64,000 bases of DNA, taken from NCBI RefSeq assembly GCF_017814275.1, contig NZ_JAGIYQ010000004.1:62001-126000 (forward strand), in the 5' to 3' direction. Within the stretch, counting starts at the first letter, position 1, and every line of letters begins with the position of its first letter. The position numbers were made by a program, and so were the translations under genes. The notes below the pieces were generated by a model that saw only the letters and a program-made list of their open reading frames with translations, did no database searches and was not told the DNA's origin. Shown here piece by piece: positions 54,397 through 62,674 of the stretch. The stretch is from Gottfriedia endophytica. GTDB lineage: Bacteria; Bacillota; Bacilli; Bacillales; Bacillaceae_G.

Positions 54397-54798
54397 ATGC
54401 ATTCCATTGGTGAAGTGGCAAAAATTTTAGGGGTAAGTATACATACATTGAGGTATTACGAAAAAGAAAAAATTATAACTCCTTTTCGTGATGACAGTGG
54501 AGACAGACGATATAATGAATCACATATTAAATGGTTACAATTTGTTATCAAGTTAAAAGAAACACAAATGCCCATCGCTAAAATAAAGAAATATGCTTCA
54601 TTATTTTTAGAAGGAGACCATACCACGTTAGAACGATTAAATCTTTTAGAAGAACATAATCAATTTATTAAAAAACAAATCAAAACATTACAAGCAGTGG
54701 ATGAGATGCTTGAACATAAGATTGCAGCATACAAAGATTTTATTAATGGCGATGGTAACTTATCTATAGGGGAGAAGGAGCATCCGTCAATTAGATAG
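54397..54798 (+). CDS. MerR-family regulator
   Basis: A 133-residue activator/repressor. The N-terminal winged helix begins MHSIGEVAKILGVSIHTLRYY, followed by the wing with RRYNESH, then a coiled coil (about 80-120, NLLEEHNQFIKKQIKTLQ). No cysteine metal-binding loop is seen at the C-terminus, so it belongs with the aldehyde/drug/thiol-type members (AdhR-like) rather than CueR or MerR proper. GTGGGGG lies six bases before the ATG. It should control the divergent SDR gene. Confidence 0.9.
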   Translation: MHSIGEVAKILGVSIHTLRYYEKEKIITPFRDDSGDRRYNESHIKWLQFVIKLKETQMPIAKIKKYASLFLEGDHTTLERLNLLEEHNQFIKKQIKTLQAVDEMLEHKIAAYKDFINGDGNLSIGEKEHPSIR

Positions 54799-54914
54799 CA
54801 ACTTTTTCAACCGATTAAGAGAAATTCGAGAATGTTTACGGAGTTCTATTTCATCGAGTAAGTAATTGCCGATAATTATGTAGGATTTAATAATCAAATA
54901 AGAAGAAATACAAA

Positions 54915-54957
54915 AATAACCAGTTTCTTAACCTACAAGAAATCGGTTATTTTTATT
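54915..54957 (+). terminator. Terminator of the merR-type gene
   Basis: AAATAACC, GTTTCTT pair with AAGAAA, GGTTATTT (small mismatches), followed by TTATTT. Repeat copy D starts directly after it. Confidence 0.8.
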
Positions 54958-54958
54958 T

Positions 54959-55188
54959 GGCCCTTTTTTAAAGAATTGTTGCTTTTAAGTATTGTAACTT
55001 TTAAGACAGAAGTTGGTTGGAAAGGAAGGATGCTCGACTCCTGTGGGAAATGGGGGAAGGCTGAGACCCCGCAGGAGCGTATGCGACGAGGAGGCTCAGC
55101 TCACGCCCCAAGGAAAGCGAGCATTCTGGAGTGGAAATCAACTTACACATACTGAAATAGCAACAATATAATCGAAAACAGTCTTTTA
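54959..55188. repeat. Family 1 palindromic repeat, copy D
   Basis: Left end GGCCCTTTTTTTAAAG and ATTGTTGCTTTTAAG; right end CTGAAATAGCAACAAT and CGAAAACAGTC. Centre has GGCTGAGACCCCGC facing GAGGCTCAGC, and GGATGCTCG facing CGAGCATTC. Lies between two convergent genes. Confidence 0.9.
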
Positions 55189-55225
55189 TTTAAAAAATGA
55201 TAATCTTAATACTGTTTTATACTGC

Positions 55226-56029
55226 TTATTTCGTTACAGTAATTGATCCATTATCAGTTGATAGTTCGATTAGATTATCGCCGTTACCAATTACCGCATT
55301 ACCGTTGTATTTACCTAGGATATTAATACTTCCGTTATCCGTATGAGTATTGAACGTTACATTTGTTGGTTCTTTTTCAGTTTGAATTAAAATACTACCA
55401 TTATTAGATTCAAAATTTAGTTTATGATTTAACTCCTTTGTAATCAAAGAAATTTTCCCGTTATCAGTTATACCTTTAATTTTCCCATCAACATGATCAA
55501 GGCTGATTTGGCCATTATTTGACTCTACGTAAGTAGAAATAGAAGTAATATTTTTAATCTTAACACGCCCATTATCAGTAGAAGCTGTCAGACGGTTGAT
55601 CTTCATGTTATTTAATTCAACTAGACCGTTGTCGTTGTAAATTTTTATAGAATTATATTGTTTTTCAGGTAAAAAGACTTTAAGAGTTAACTTTGTTGAA
55701 ACAAAATCAAAAGTATAAAATTTAAATTGTTGATATCCTTGTTTAATGGAAAGTGTATTGCCATTTACTTTAGCTGATAAACTTTGCTTTGTATCGGACT
55801 TTCCTCTTCCAGACAATGTAACTTTTGCTACTGTATCGTTTGTAGGAATAATTTTTACCTCGGCATTGTCACTTTCTAGTTGTACAGATGTAATATTTTG
55901 ATTATCAATTACCTTTTCTATAGAAACAGATTCTGTTTTGTTAGCCGTTCTAAATGTTAGTAGACTTCCTACTGTACCAACTATTAATAAAAATAAAGCA
56001 ATAATAGAAACTTTTTTTATATTAACCAC
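55226..56029 (-). CDS. DUF4097-type beta-helix protein with membrane anchor
   Basis: A 267-residue protein with one N-terminal helix (about 8-28) and an outside domain built of short repeats. Eight copies of a [STN][DN]N[GA]-x-[VI] motif are visible (SDNAEV, NDNGLV, TDNGRV, SNNGQI, TDNGKI, SNNGSI, TDNGSI twice), mostly spaced 18-25 residues apart, as expected for stacked strands of a beta-solenoid. Last gene of the PadR-HAAS-DUF4097 unit, overlapping the HAAS gene by eight bases. The module is thought to sense or protect the envelope; the ligand is unknown. Confidence 0.87.
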   Translation of the reverse strand: MVNIKKVSIIALFLLIVGTVGSLLTFRTANKTESVSIEKVIDNQNITSVQLESDNAEVKIIPTNDTVAKVTLSGRGKSDTKQSLSAKVNGNTLSIKQGYQQFKFYTFDFVSTKLTLKVFLPEKQYNSIKIYNDNGLVELNNMKINRLTASTDNGRVKIKNITSISTYVESNNGQISLDHVDGKIKGITDNGKISLITKELNHKLNFESNNGSILIQTEKEPTNVTFNTHTDNGSINILGKYNGNAVIGNGDNLIELSTDNGSITVTK

Positions 56030-56582
56030 GCTTTAAGCCACCCTTCACAATTGATGCGTTATATTTTAAATAACGTACAAAGCCATTAACGACTGATTTT
56101 GTTACTGGTAACATGCCAATTAGGATAAATAGTCCAATTCCACAAAGTGCTAGAGAAATGAATAAGCTAAAAAATTCAAATGTTCCGAAATTAACAACCG
56201 CATCTATAAGGACTAGTAGGGGGGCAAGCACAAATCCAATTCCCATTACCCAACCAGATAAAAGGAGCGCTAGTAAAGCAAGAAATGGGCCAAGTACAAT
56301 AACTAAATTGAAAAATCCTAATCCAATAACTGCCCAGACTGCACGTATGATATTTCCTGTAGTTACGGTTGCTTCTACTTTTTCAAGATGGTACGAAGCA
56401 AGTAATTCTTTTGCAATTTGAGTTGGAGAACCAAGAGAAGATGCAATCTCCTCTTCAGTTTTTCCTTCCTCGAGTCCTATAGCGAAATGCTCCTCATAAT
56501 CTTGCAAAATATCATGACGTTCGTTTGATGAAAGTTTCTTTAAAGATAAATTTAATTGTTTTAAAAACTTTTCTTTATTCAT
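56022..56582 (-). CDS. HAAS/DUF1700-family membrane protein
   Basis: A 186-residue protein. The N-terminal HAAS domain (about 1-60) has the typical EKFLKQLNLSLKKL start, YEEHF and LGSPTQIAKEL; three to four helices follow (about 75-95, 100-125, 130-160). Such proteins tie a PadR regulator to DUF4097 output proteins. The start is set at MNKEKFLKQL, with GGAAGGTG about six bases upstream; it overlaps the PadR gene end by eight bases. Confidence 0.9.
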   Translation of the reverse strand: MNKEKFLKQLNLSLKKLSSNERHDILQDYEEHFAIGLEEGKTEEEIASSLGSPTQIAKELLASYHLEKVEATVTTGNIIRAVWAVIGLGFFNLVIVLGPFLALLALLLSGWVMGIGFVLAPLLVLIDAVVNFGTFEFFSLFISLALCGIGLFILIGMLPVTKSVVNGFVRYLKYNASIVKGGLKRG

Positions 56583-56898
56583 TTTTAACACCTTCCATTA
56601 TTAGTTGATTTACACCGTTCGAAAATTCCTTCCATTCATCAATAAGCTCATATAAATAAGTTCTGCCTTTGTCAGTTAGTTGGTAATACTTACGAGATGG
56701 ACCTTCAGATGATTCTTGTAAATAAGTCGTAAAATATTCTTCTTTTGTTAATCGTCTTAATAATGGATAGACGGATCCTTCAGAAATTTCAATCTGGTCT
56801 GAGATTCTCTGAACCAACTCATAGCCATAACGATCTTTTTTATCTAGTAGCACAAGTACACAAAGTTCCAACACGCCTTTTTTAAATTGTACGTTCAA
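56575..56898 (-). CDS. PadR-family transcription regulator
   Basis: A 107-residue short (type 2) PadR protein: winged helix with YGYELVQRISDQIEISEGSVYPLLRRL near residue 24 and a C-terminal dimer helix. It is first in the PadR-HAAS-DUF4097 unit and probably represses it through the GTACT-type operators upstream. Only a weak ribosome-binding sequence precedes the ATG. Confidence 0.92.
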   Translation of the reverse strand: MNVQFKKGVLELCVLVLLDKKDRYGYELVQRISDQIEISEGSVYPLLRRLTKEEYFTTYLQESSEGPSRKYYQLTDKGRTYLYELIDEWKEFSNGVNQLIMEGVKNE

Positions 56899-56923
56899 TG
56901 TTTAATCACCCACTTGATATTAA

Positions 56924-56950
56924 TTAGTACTGTATATTGTATGGTACTTA
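56924..56950. promoter_or_regulatory. Probable PadR operator 1
   Basis: Begins TTAGTACTGTATATTGT and ends GGTACTTA; AGTAC and GTACT are inverted. It repeats at 56986-57012 with 22 of 27 bases the same. It sits 26 bases before the padR start. Confidence 0.6.
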
Positions 56951-56985
56951 TTTGTAAAAAGTACCAATTAATTACAATTTATCAT

Positions 56986-57012
56986 TTAGTATTGTTTATT
57001 GCAAGGTACTGA
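56986..57012. promoter_or_regulatory. Probable PadR operator 2
   Basis: Begins TTAGTATTGTTTATTGC and ends GGTACTGA, a direct repeat of operator 1 at a distance of 62 bases, about six helical turns. Confidence 0.55.
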
Positions 57013-57090
57013 ATATAGGGAAGTTCTGACTATTTTCGACATTCATTCATTTTTATAAGGAAAAGAAAAGGAAATGAAATAAAATTAATA

Positions 57091-57315
57091 GCCTGTTTTC
57101 GTATACATTGTTCCTATTTCAGTATATGTAGGTTGCTTTCCACTCCAGGATGCTCGCTTTCCTAGGGGCGTGAGCTGAGCCTCCTCGTCGCATACGCTCC
57201 TGTGGGGTCTCAGCCTTCCCGCATCTCCCACTGAAGCCTGGGCACCCTTCCGTTCCAATCAACTTCTGCCTTTTAATTTACATAACCTAAAAGCAACAAT
57301 CATTAAAAAAGAGCT
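57091..57315. repeat. Family 1 palindromic repeat, copy E
   Basis: Same orientation as copy A. Contains GGATGCTCGCTTTCCTAGG, GTGAGCTGAGCCTCC and GGGGTCTCAGCC, and the end AAAAGCAACAATC. Unlike the others it lies between divergent genes (PadR and an ABC operon), with no terminator beside it. Confidence 0.9.
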
Positions 57316-57458
57316 AATTAATATAAAGGAGAATGAAAGGCTAAAATCGAAGTTAGAAGTTAGAAAATTCTAATATTTATTTTATAATTAAAAAAATACA
57401 TGAATAATAACATGATAAAATAGTATAGAAATAGATTTTTATTGAAGGGAATGAATTT

Positions 57459-58388
57459 ATGAGTGAATCTTCAGCAATTATTGAGGTAAGTAATTTAAAA
57501 AAGCGTTATGGGAATTTTTATGCTGTAAATGGTATCAGCTTTGAAGTAAACCGCGGAGAAGTCTTTGGTCTTCTTGGACCAAATGGGGCGGGAAAATCAA
57601 CAACGATGGAGATGCTTGTAGGCCTTAGAAAGCCTGATGAAGGAACGGCAACAATTGCAGGTTATTCACTTCAGAAGCAAAATAATCAAATTAAAGAACA
57701 AATTGGTATTCAATTGCAGTCAACGTCCTTATTTGAATTATTAACTGTGAAGGAAATTATTGAACTTTATGCAAGCTTTTATAAAAAACATATTCCGATC
57801 GAACCATTAATTGATGATATGATCTTAACTGAAAAAAAGAATAGCTTAGTAAAAAGTTTATCAGGTGGTCAAAAACAGCGGCTAGCAATTGCACTTGCAA
57901 TCGTACATGATCCACAAATAATCTTCTTAGATGAACCAACTACTGGTCTTGACCCTCAAGCTAGAAGAACGCTTTGGGATATTGTTTTAAAGTTAAAAGA
58001 ACAAGGCAAAACGATTGTATTATCTACGCATTACATGGATGAAGCACATGTACTTGCTGATCGTATTGGGATAATGGATCAAGGCAAATTAATTGCGCTA
58101 GATACTCCTAATAACTTAGTTAATAATATTCAAGTTGAAAGTGCAATTGAATTTAAAACACGTATTCCTCAAAAATCAGAGCTATTTGTTCCACTTCAAT
58201 CTGTTACGAATGTAGTCATCAATCACGATTTTGTTACATTATATACGAATAATTTACAAGATTCATTGATTGCATTGTTAGAGTTATCGAAAGATCAGCA
58301 TATTGAATTTTCTGATCTAAATACCCGAACATCTACACTTGAGGATGTATTTTTACATATGACAGGAAGGGGGCTAAGAGAAGAATGA
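57459..58388 (+). CDS. ABC-2 transporter ATP-binding protein
   Basis: A 309-residue ATPase of the DrrA/LnrL kind that powers drug or lipid export. Walker A GPNGAGKST near residue 42, signature LSGGQKQR, Walker B IIFLDEPTTGLDP and H-loop STHYMDEA; the C-terminal 80 residues form the usual extra domain. ATGA overlap with its permease. Substrate unknown. Confidence 0.92.
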   Translation: MSESSAIIEVSNLKKRYGNFYAVNGISFEVNRGEVFGLLGPNGAGKSTTMEMLVGLRKPDEGTATIAGYSLQKQNNQIKEQIGIQLQSTSLFELLTVKEIIELYASFYKKHIPIEPLIDDMILTEKKNSLVKSLSGGQKQRLAIALAIVHDPQIIFLDEPTTGLDPQARRTLWDIVLKLKEQGKTIVLSTHYMDEAHVLADRIGIMDQGKLIALDTPNNLVNNIQVESAIEFKTRIPQKSELFVPLQSVTNVVINHDFVTLYTNNLQDSLIALLELSKDQHIEFSDLNTRTSTLEDVFLHMTGRGLREE

Positions 58389-59491
58389 GAGCTTATTTTC
58401 AATTAACTCTTGCTCAGCTTAGAATTTACTTTCGAAATCGACAAGCAATGATATGGACATTAGTATTTCCATTCTTTTTTATGATTATATTTGGCTTATT
58501 ATTTAATGATGGGAATAATGCGACGTATTCTGTTAAACTGGTTGATTTAGATCAATCTCAAACAAGTAAACAAGTAGTTTCGATTCTGGAAAAACAAAAA
58601 CCTTTGAAAATAAACGAAGTTACACAAGAAGAGAAAGCTAAAAATTTATTAAAAAATGGAAAAACAGATTTTGTTATCGTTATTCCGAATGGTTTTCAAC
58701 AACAAATTCCTAAAAATGCAACGACTCAACCAGCCAAAATAGAAGTTTTATATAATGAAAAAAATATTTCTCAAGTTCAAACAGGTTTAGCAGTTATACA
58801 AGCGACGGTTGATGGAGCAAGTAAAGCGATTTCGAACTATGTTCCAAAATTTGCAATTCAACAAAAAGGAATTTCTGGGGTTACACTAAAGTATTTAGAC
58901 TTTTTAGTGCCAGGTATTGTTGCAATGCAAATTATGAATAGTAATTTAAACGGTGTGGCAGGCCAAATTGCATCTTGGCGTGAAAGAGGTGTACTTCGTC
59001 GTATGCAAGGTACAACCTTAAGAGCTTCTACATTCATTGCAGCTCAAATAACTGCTCGTCTTATTTTAAATAGCCTTCAAGCAATGCTAACGATATTAGT
59101 TGGTTATTTTGCTTTTGATGTGAGCATACGAGGCTCATTTTTACTTTTAATATTATTTGTAGTACTAGGAACATTAACATTTATGAGCATTGGTTTCATT
59201 ATTGCTAGTTTAGCAAAATCGCCAGAAAGTGCTGGCCCGATTGCAGGATTTATCTCATTTCCTCTAATGTTTTTAGGAGGAGTTTTCTTCCCTGTATCTG
59301 GAATGCCTTCCTACTTACAAGGCTTTGTCAAAACAATCCCAATTACACATCTTTCTAGTGCGATGAGGGAAATTATGAATACTGGAGCATCTTTTTCAGA
59401 TTTATCATCTGATTTTTGGTGGTTATTAGTATGGATGGTTGTAAGTTTTATTATTGCTACAAAGGCGTTTCGTTGGGATGTAAGTAAATAG
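58385..59491 (+). CDS. ABC-2 transporter permease
   Basis: A 368-residue permease: one N-terminal helix (about 20-40), a large outside domain (about 45-190), then five helices (about 220-362), the ABC2_membrane_3 layout. The stretch WRERGVLRRMQGTTLRAS before the second helix is typical. A GGVFFPVSGMP motif lies before the last helices. Pairs with the preceding ATPase. Confidence 0.92.
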   Translation: MRAYFQLTLAQLRIYFRNRQAMIWTLVFPFFFMIIFGLLFNDGNNATYSVKLVDLDQSQTSKQVVSILEKQKPLKINEVTQEEKAKNLLKNGKTDFVIVIPNGFQQQIPKNATTQPAKIEVLYNEKNISQVQTGLAVIQATVDGASKAISNYVPKFAIQQKGISGVTLKYLDFLVPGIVAMQIMNSNLNGVAGQIASWRERGVLRRMQGTTLRASTFIAAQITARLILNSLQAMLTILVGYFAFDVSIRGSFLLLILFVVLGTLTFMSIGFIIASLAKSPESAGPIAGFISFPLMFLGGVFFPVSGMPSYLQGFVKTIPITHLSSAMREIMNTGASFSDLSSDFWWLLVWMVVSFIIATKAFRWDVSK

Positions 59492-59513
59492 TATATAGGT
59501 TTTCTGAGTAAAA

Positions 59514-59547
59514 AAGGGTCTTATCATTTAGCGATAAGGCTTTTTTT
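59514..59547 (+). terminator. Terminator of the ABC-2 operon
   Basis: GTCTTATC pairs with GATAAGGC (one G-T), then seven T. Confidence 0.85.
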
Positions 59548-59594
59548 CATTCTTCAGTATTGTAGATCCATTAAAGATAAATTGTTTTTAAAAG

Positions 59595-59817
59595 GCTCTT
59601 TTCTAAAGATTGTTGCTTTTAGGATTTGTAATTTAAAAGAAAGAAATTGATTGTAACGGAAGGGTGCTCGACTCCTGTGGGAGATGCGGGAAAGCTGAGA
59701 CCCCACAGGAGCGATAGCGACGAGGAGGCTCAGCTCACGCCCCAAGGAAAGCGAGCATCCTGGAGTGGAAATTACACATACTGAAATAGCAACGATGTAT
59801 ACAAAAACAGTCTTTTA
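59595..59817. repeat. Family 1 palindromic repeat, copy F
   Basis: Left end GGCTCTTTTCTAAAGATTGTTGC; right end ACTGAAATAGCAACGATG and CAAAAACAGTC. Centre has AGCTGAGACCCC facing GAGGCTCAGCT. Lies 48 bases behind a terminator and 64 bases before a glycosyltransferase gene. Confidence 0.9.
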
Positions 59818-59880
59818 AAATGAATGATAAAGTACATGTTGTCTGATAATAAGTAAAAGTCTATTCATAATAGGTGAGAC

Positions 59881-60795
59881 ATGATGAAAATTTCAATAAT
59901 TGTATACTGCTACAATGAAAGTGACAATCTAGAAAAATTTCATTACAATTTATCGGAAGTTGCAAGGAATTTAGAAACTGATTATGAGATCATCTATATA
60001 GATGATGGAAGTGAAGATACGACTTTTGTAATCATGCAAGTACTTGCCCAGCACAGTAGTAATGTGAAATATATTTCCTTAAGTCGACATTTTGGAAGAA
60101 ATGGTGCTGTTTGTGCAGGATTAGAGCACGCAAAAGGTGACGCGATGGTAGTAATGGATGGCAACTTTAGTCATCCACCGTATGTCATTCATGACTTAGT
60201 GGGTGAATATAAAAAAGGATTTCATCAAGTGATTGCCAAAAATCAAAATCAAAAAAGTTCTCCAAAATCGATTGAACAGAGAATTTTAAGTAAATTCATT
60301 AACTACTCTATTTTGGATGGAGAATCTGATTATCGTTTGTTAAGTAGAAGAGCAACGAATGCCATTTTAAGTATGCCCGAATCGAACCGTTTTTCAAATG
60401 GGTTATATGAATGGATAGGCTTCAAATCAAGAGAAATTTCATTTGTATTAACTTCTCGTATTGTAAAAAAAGAAATAAAGATAAGTCGGCTAAAAATCGT
60501 AAGTAATATGTTAGAAAATATTTTATGCTACAACACTCGCCCATTAAGAATGCTAACAAAGCTAGGGATTATCTTAACTTCTCTCGGTTTACTTTATTAT
60601 ATTTGTAGCATGTTTATGGTGATTATGTTTGGCGAAAGAATTCCAGGCCATTTTACAATTATGAGTGGGATTATTTTGTTTTGTGGGCTACAATTAGTCA
60701 TGGTAGCATTGATCGGAGAATATATAGGGAAAATATATTACGAGACAAAAAGAAGACCACATTACATAGTCCAAGAAACAAATTATGATGAATGA
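59881..60795 (+). CDS. GT2 glycosyltransferase of the DPM1/GtrB type, with altered DxD
   Basis: A 304-residue enzyme resembling those that load a sugar on polyprenyl phosphate. The N-terminal GT-A domain has VYCYNESDNL and IDDGSEDTT; the C-terminus has two helices (about 230-250 and 262-285) and a basic tail. The expected DAD(L/Q)QDPP motif reads DGNFSHPP, so the second metal aspartate is Asn, and the usual R..G.SK(Y/W) segment is not clear. It may be catalytically divergent or inactive. Its own terminator follows. A GT-C-like partner lies at 31.4 kb. Confidence 0.82.
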   Translation: MMKISIIVYCYNESDNLEKFHYNLSEVARNLETDYEIIYIDDGSEDTTFVIMQVLAQHSSNVKYISLSRHFGRNGAVCAGLEHAKGDAMVVMDGNFSHPPYVIHDLVGEYKKGFHQVIAKNQNQKSSPKSIEQRILSKFINYSILDGESDYRLLSRRATNAILSMPESNRFSNGLYEWIGFKSREISFVLTSRIVKKEIKISRLKIVSNMLENILCYNTRPLRMLTKLGIILTSLGLLYYICSMFMVIMFGERIPGHFTIMSGIILFCGLQLVMVALIGEYIGKIYYETKRRPHYIVQETNYDE

Positions 60796-60834
60796 CAATG
60801 ATTAAATTGATAATGGATGCCTAATAAGTAGGGT

Positions 60835-60862
60835 AAAGGGACAAGGGGAATCTTGTCCTTTT
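60835..60862 (+). terminator. Terminator of the glycosyltransferase gene
   Basis: AAAGGGACAAG pairs with CTTGTCCTTTT (one G-T) around GGGAAT, then ATG-rich sequence; the T tract is short. Confidence 0.6.
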
Positions 60863-60900
60863 ATGTGTTAGAAACAAAGAATCTGAGGGAGAGAGGCATA

Positions 60901-61884
60901 ATGAGAACGATATTACCTGGTCTGATTTGGTGCTTAGGAATTGCAATAATAAGTAAATTCGTAGCTGTTACATTACTGCCTGAAATAGGAGCTGCTACAA
61001 TTGCAATTTTTTTAGGAATGATTGTAGGGAATACATTCGGAAAAGGGGATTACTTAAAAAAAGGAACTAAGTTTTCGGAAAGTAAGCTGCTTGAAATCTC
61101 TGTTTTTTTATTAGGAGCAACAGTTAGTTTTAATACTCTTCGGTCTCTAGGATTACATGGAGTAGGTTTCATAATTTGCCAGATGAGTATCGTCATTTTC
61201 ATTTCAATCATGTTAGGGAAGAAATTAAATATGACTAATGATTTTGCATACCTCATGGCAAGTGGAAATGCAGTTTGTGGAAGTTCTGCGATCGCTGCAA
61301 CTGCTCCTGCGATTGGTGCAAGTGAAGAAGAAAAAGGGCTAGCGATCACAATGGTTAATATTACAGGAACTGTATTAATGTTATTATTACCGTTTATTGC
61401 TGGCCTGCTGTATCATCATGAAACAAATCATACATCTGCTCTTATTGGTGGAGTTCTACAATCGGTTGGTCAAGTTGTTGCTAGTGGAAGTATGGTCAAT
61501 AACGATGTAAAACAGCTATCCACACTTTATAAGTTAGTCAGAGTAATTCTTTTGGTTGTTGTCGTCATTCTATTGGCTAACTTAAAAAAACATGGAACAA
61601 CCAACCAGGAAAAACGAAAAGTAAAAACAAGAGTACCTTGGTATGTTATTGGATTTGTTGCAGCTTGTTTATTATATAGTGTAGGACTAGTACCTAATGT
61701 TATTTCAAATGGATGTAAAATCATAAGTGGCTATTTAGAGATAATAGCTCTTGCTGGGATAGGAATGAATGTTAACATTAAAAAGATACTATCTCAAGGG
61801 AAGAAGCTAACTTTATATGCAACAATAATAGGGATTAGTCAAATTGTAACAGCGGTTATTTTTATTGAACTATTTCTTTCATGA
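60901..61884 (+). CDS. YeiH-family putative sulfate exporter (UPF0324)
   Basis: A 327-residue membrane protein with about nine to ten helices. Family marks are GNTFGKGDYLKKG near residue 42, ASGNAVCGSSAIAATAPAI near 120 and GMNVNIK near 292. Members are annotated as sulfate exporters on limited evidence. The start at MRTILPGLIW is preceded by GGGAGAGAGG; an earlier in-frame start lies inside the upstream terminator and is unlikely. Confidence 0.88.
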   Translation: MRTILPGLIWCLGIAIISKFVAVTLLPEIGAATIAIFLGMIVGNTFGKGDYLKKGTKFSESKLLEISVFLLGATVSFNTLRSLGLHGVGFIICQMSIVIFISIMLGKKLNMTNDFAYLMASGNAVCGSSAIAATAPAIGASEEEKGLAITMVNITGTVLMLLLPFIAGLLYHHETNHTSALIGGVLQSVGQVVASGSMVNNDVKQLSTLYKLVRVILLVVVVILLANLKKHGTTNQEKRKVKTRVPWYVIGFVAACLLYSVGLVPNVISNGCKIISGYLEIIALAGIGMNVNIKKILSQGKKLTLYATIIGISQIVTAVIFIELFLS

Positions 61885-61942
61885 AAATTTGAATAATTAA
61901 TTATTTCTTGGGAAATATCGTCGAAGAAAGGGGAAACATGAA

Positions 61943-62614
61943 ATGTTCGTAATTCCAGAAGGATGGACAAACTATTTAGAATCAGAAATAGATAAACCAT
62001 ATTTTATAGATCTTAAGACCTTTTTAACGAAAGAATATGAAGAGAATGTTATTTATCCTAAAAAAGAAGATGTACTAAACGCGTTAAAATATACAGCTTT
62101 TGAAGATGTAAAAGTTGTCATTATCGGACAAGACCCTTACCACCAACCTAATCAGGCTCATGGATTGAGTTTTTCGGTTTTGCCTGGAGTGAAAGTTCCT
62201 CCTTCACTTCGTAATATTTTTAAAGAGTTAAATAGTGATGTTGATTTTACTATTCCGTCTACTGGTTATTTAGTTCCTTGGACAGAGCAAGGTGTTTTAA
62301 TGCTAAATACAGTGTTAACAGTAAGAGAAGGTGAGCCAACTTCACATAAAGGAAAAGGTTGGGAGATTTTTACAGATCGTATATTGTCGATAATAAATGA
62401 AAAAGAAACGCCAGTCATTTTTGTTCTTTGGGGGAAACATGCACAAACAAAAGAAAAGTTACTGACAAATGAAAAACATCATATCATAAAAGCAAATCAT
62501 CCAAGTCCTTTATCTGCAAGCAGAGGCTTTTTTGGTAGTAAACCATTTTCTCAGATTAACGAGATTCTCGAGAAGAATGGAAGTCAGAAAATTAATTGGG
62601 ACTTAAATCAATAA
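61943..62614 (+). CDS. ung: Uracil-DNA glycosylase
   Basis: Removes uracil from DNA, starting base-excision repair. The 223 residues contain the catalytic GQDPYHQP near residue 63 with the water-activating aspartate, the loop LLNT-like LMLNTVLTV, and the intercalation loop [14 protein letters not shown] near 187. The start follows GAAAGGGG with ATG about 12 bases on. Length is typical for family 1. Confidence 0.97.
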   Translation: MFVIPEGWTNYLESEIDKPYFIDLKTFLTKEYEENVIYPKKEDVLNALKYTAFEDVKVVIIGQDPYHQPNQAHGLSFSVLPGVKVPPSLRNIFKELNSDVDFTIPSTGYLVPWTEQGVLMLNTVLTVREGEPTSHKGKGWEIFTDRILSIINEKETPVIFVLWGKHAQTKEKLLTNEKHHIIKANHPSPLSASRGFFGSKPFSQINEILEKNGSQKINWDLNQ

Positions 62615-62624
62615 CTTAACAAAT

Positions 62625-62671
62625 AAAAAGAGCATTCTCTTATTAATGATTTAATAAGAAAATGCTTTTTC
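62625..62671. terminator. Bidirectional terminator between ung and the HAD gene
   Basis: AAAAAG-AGCATT, TCTTATTAA and their complements form a long stem with T runs both ways. Confidence 0.88.
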
Positions 62672-62674
62672 CAT

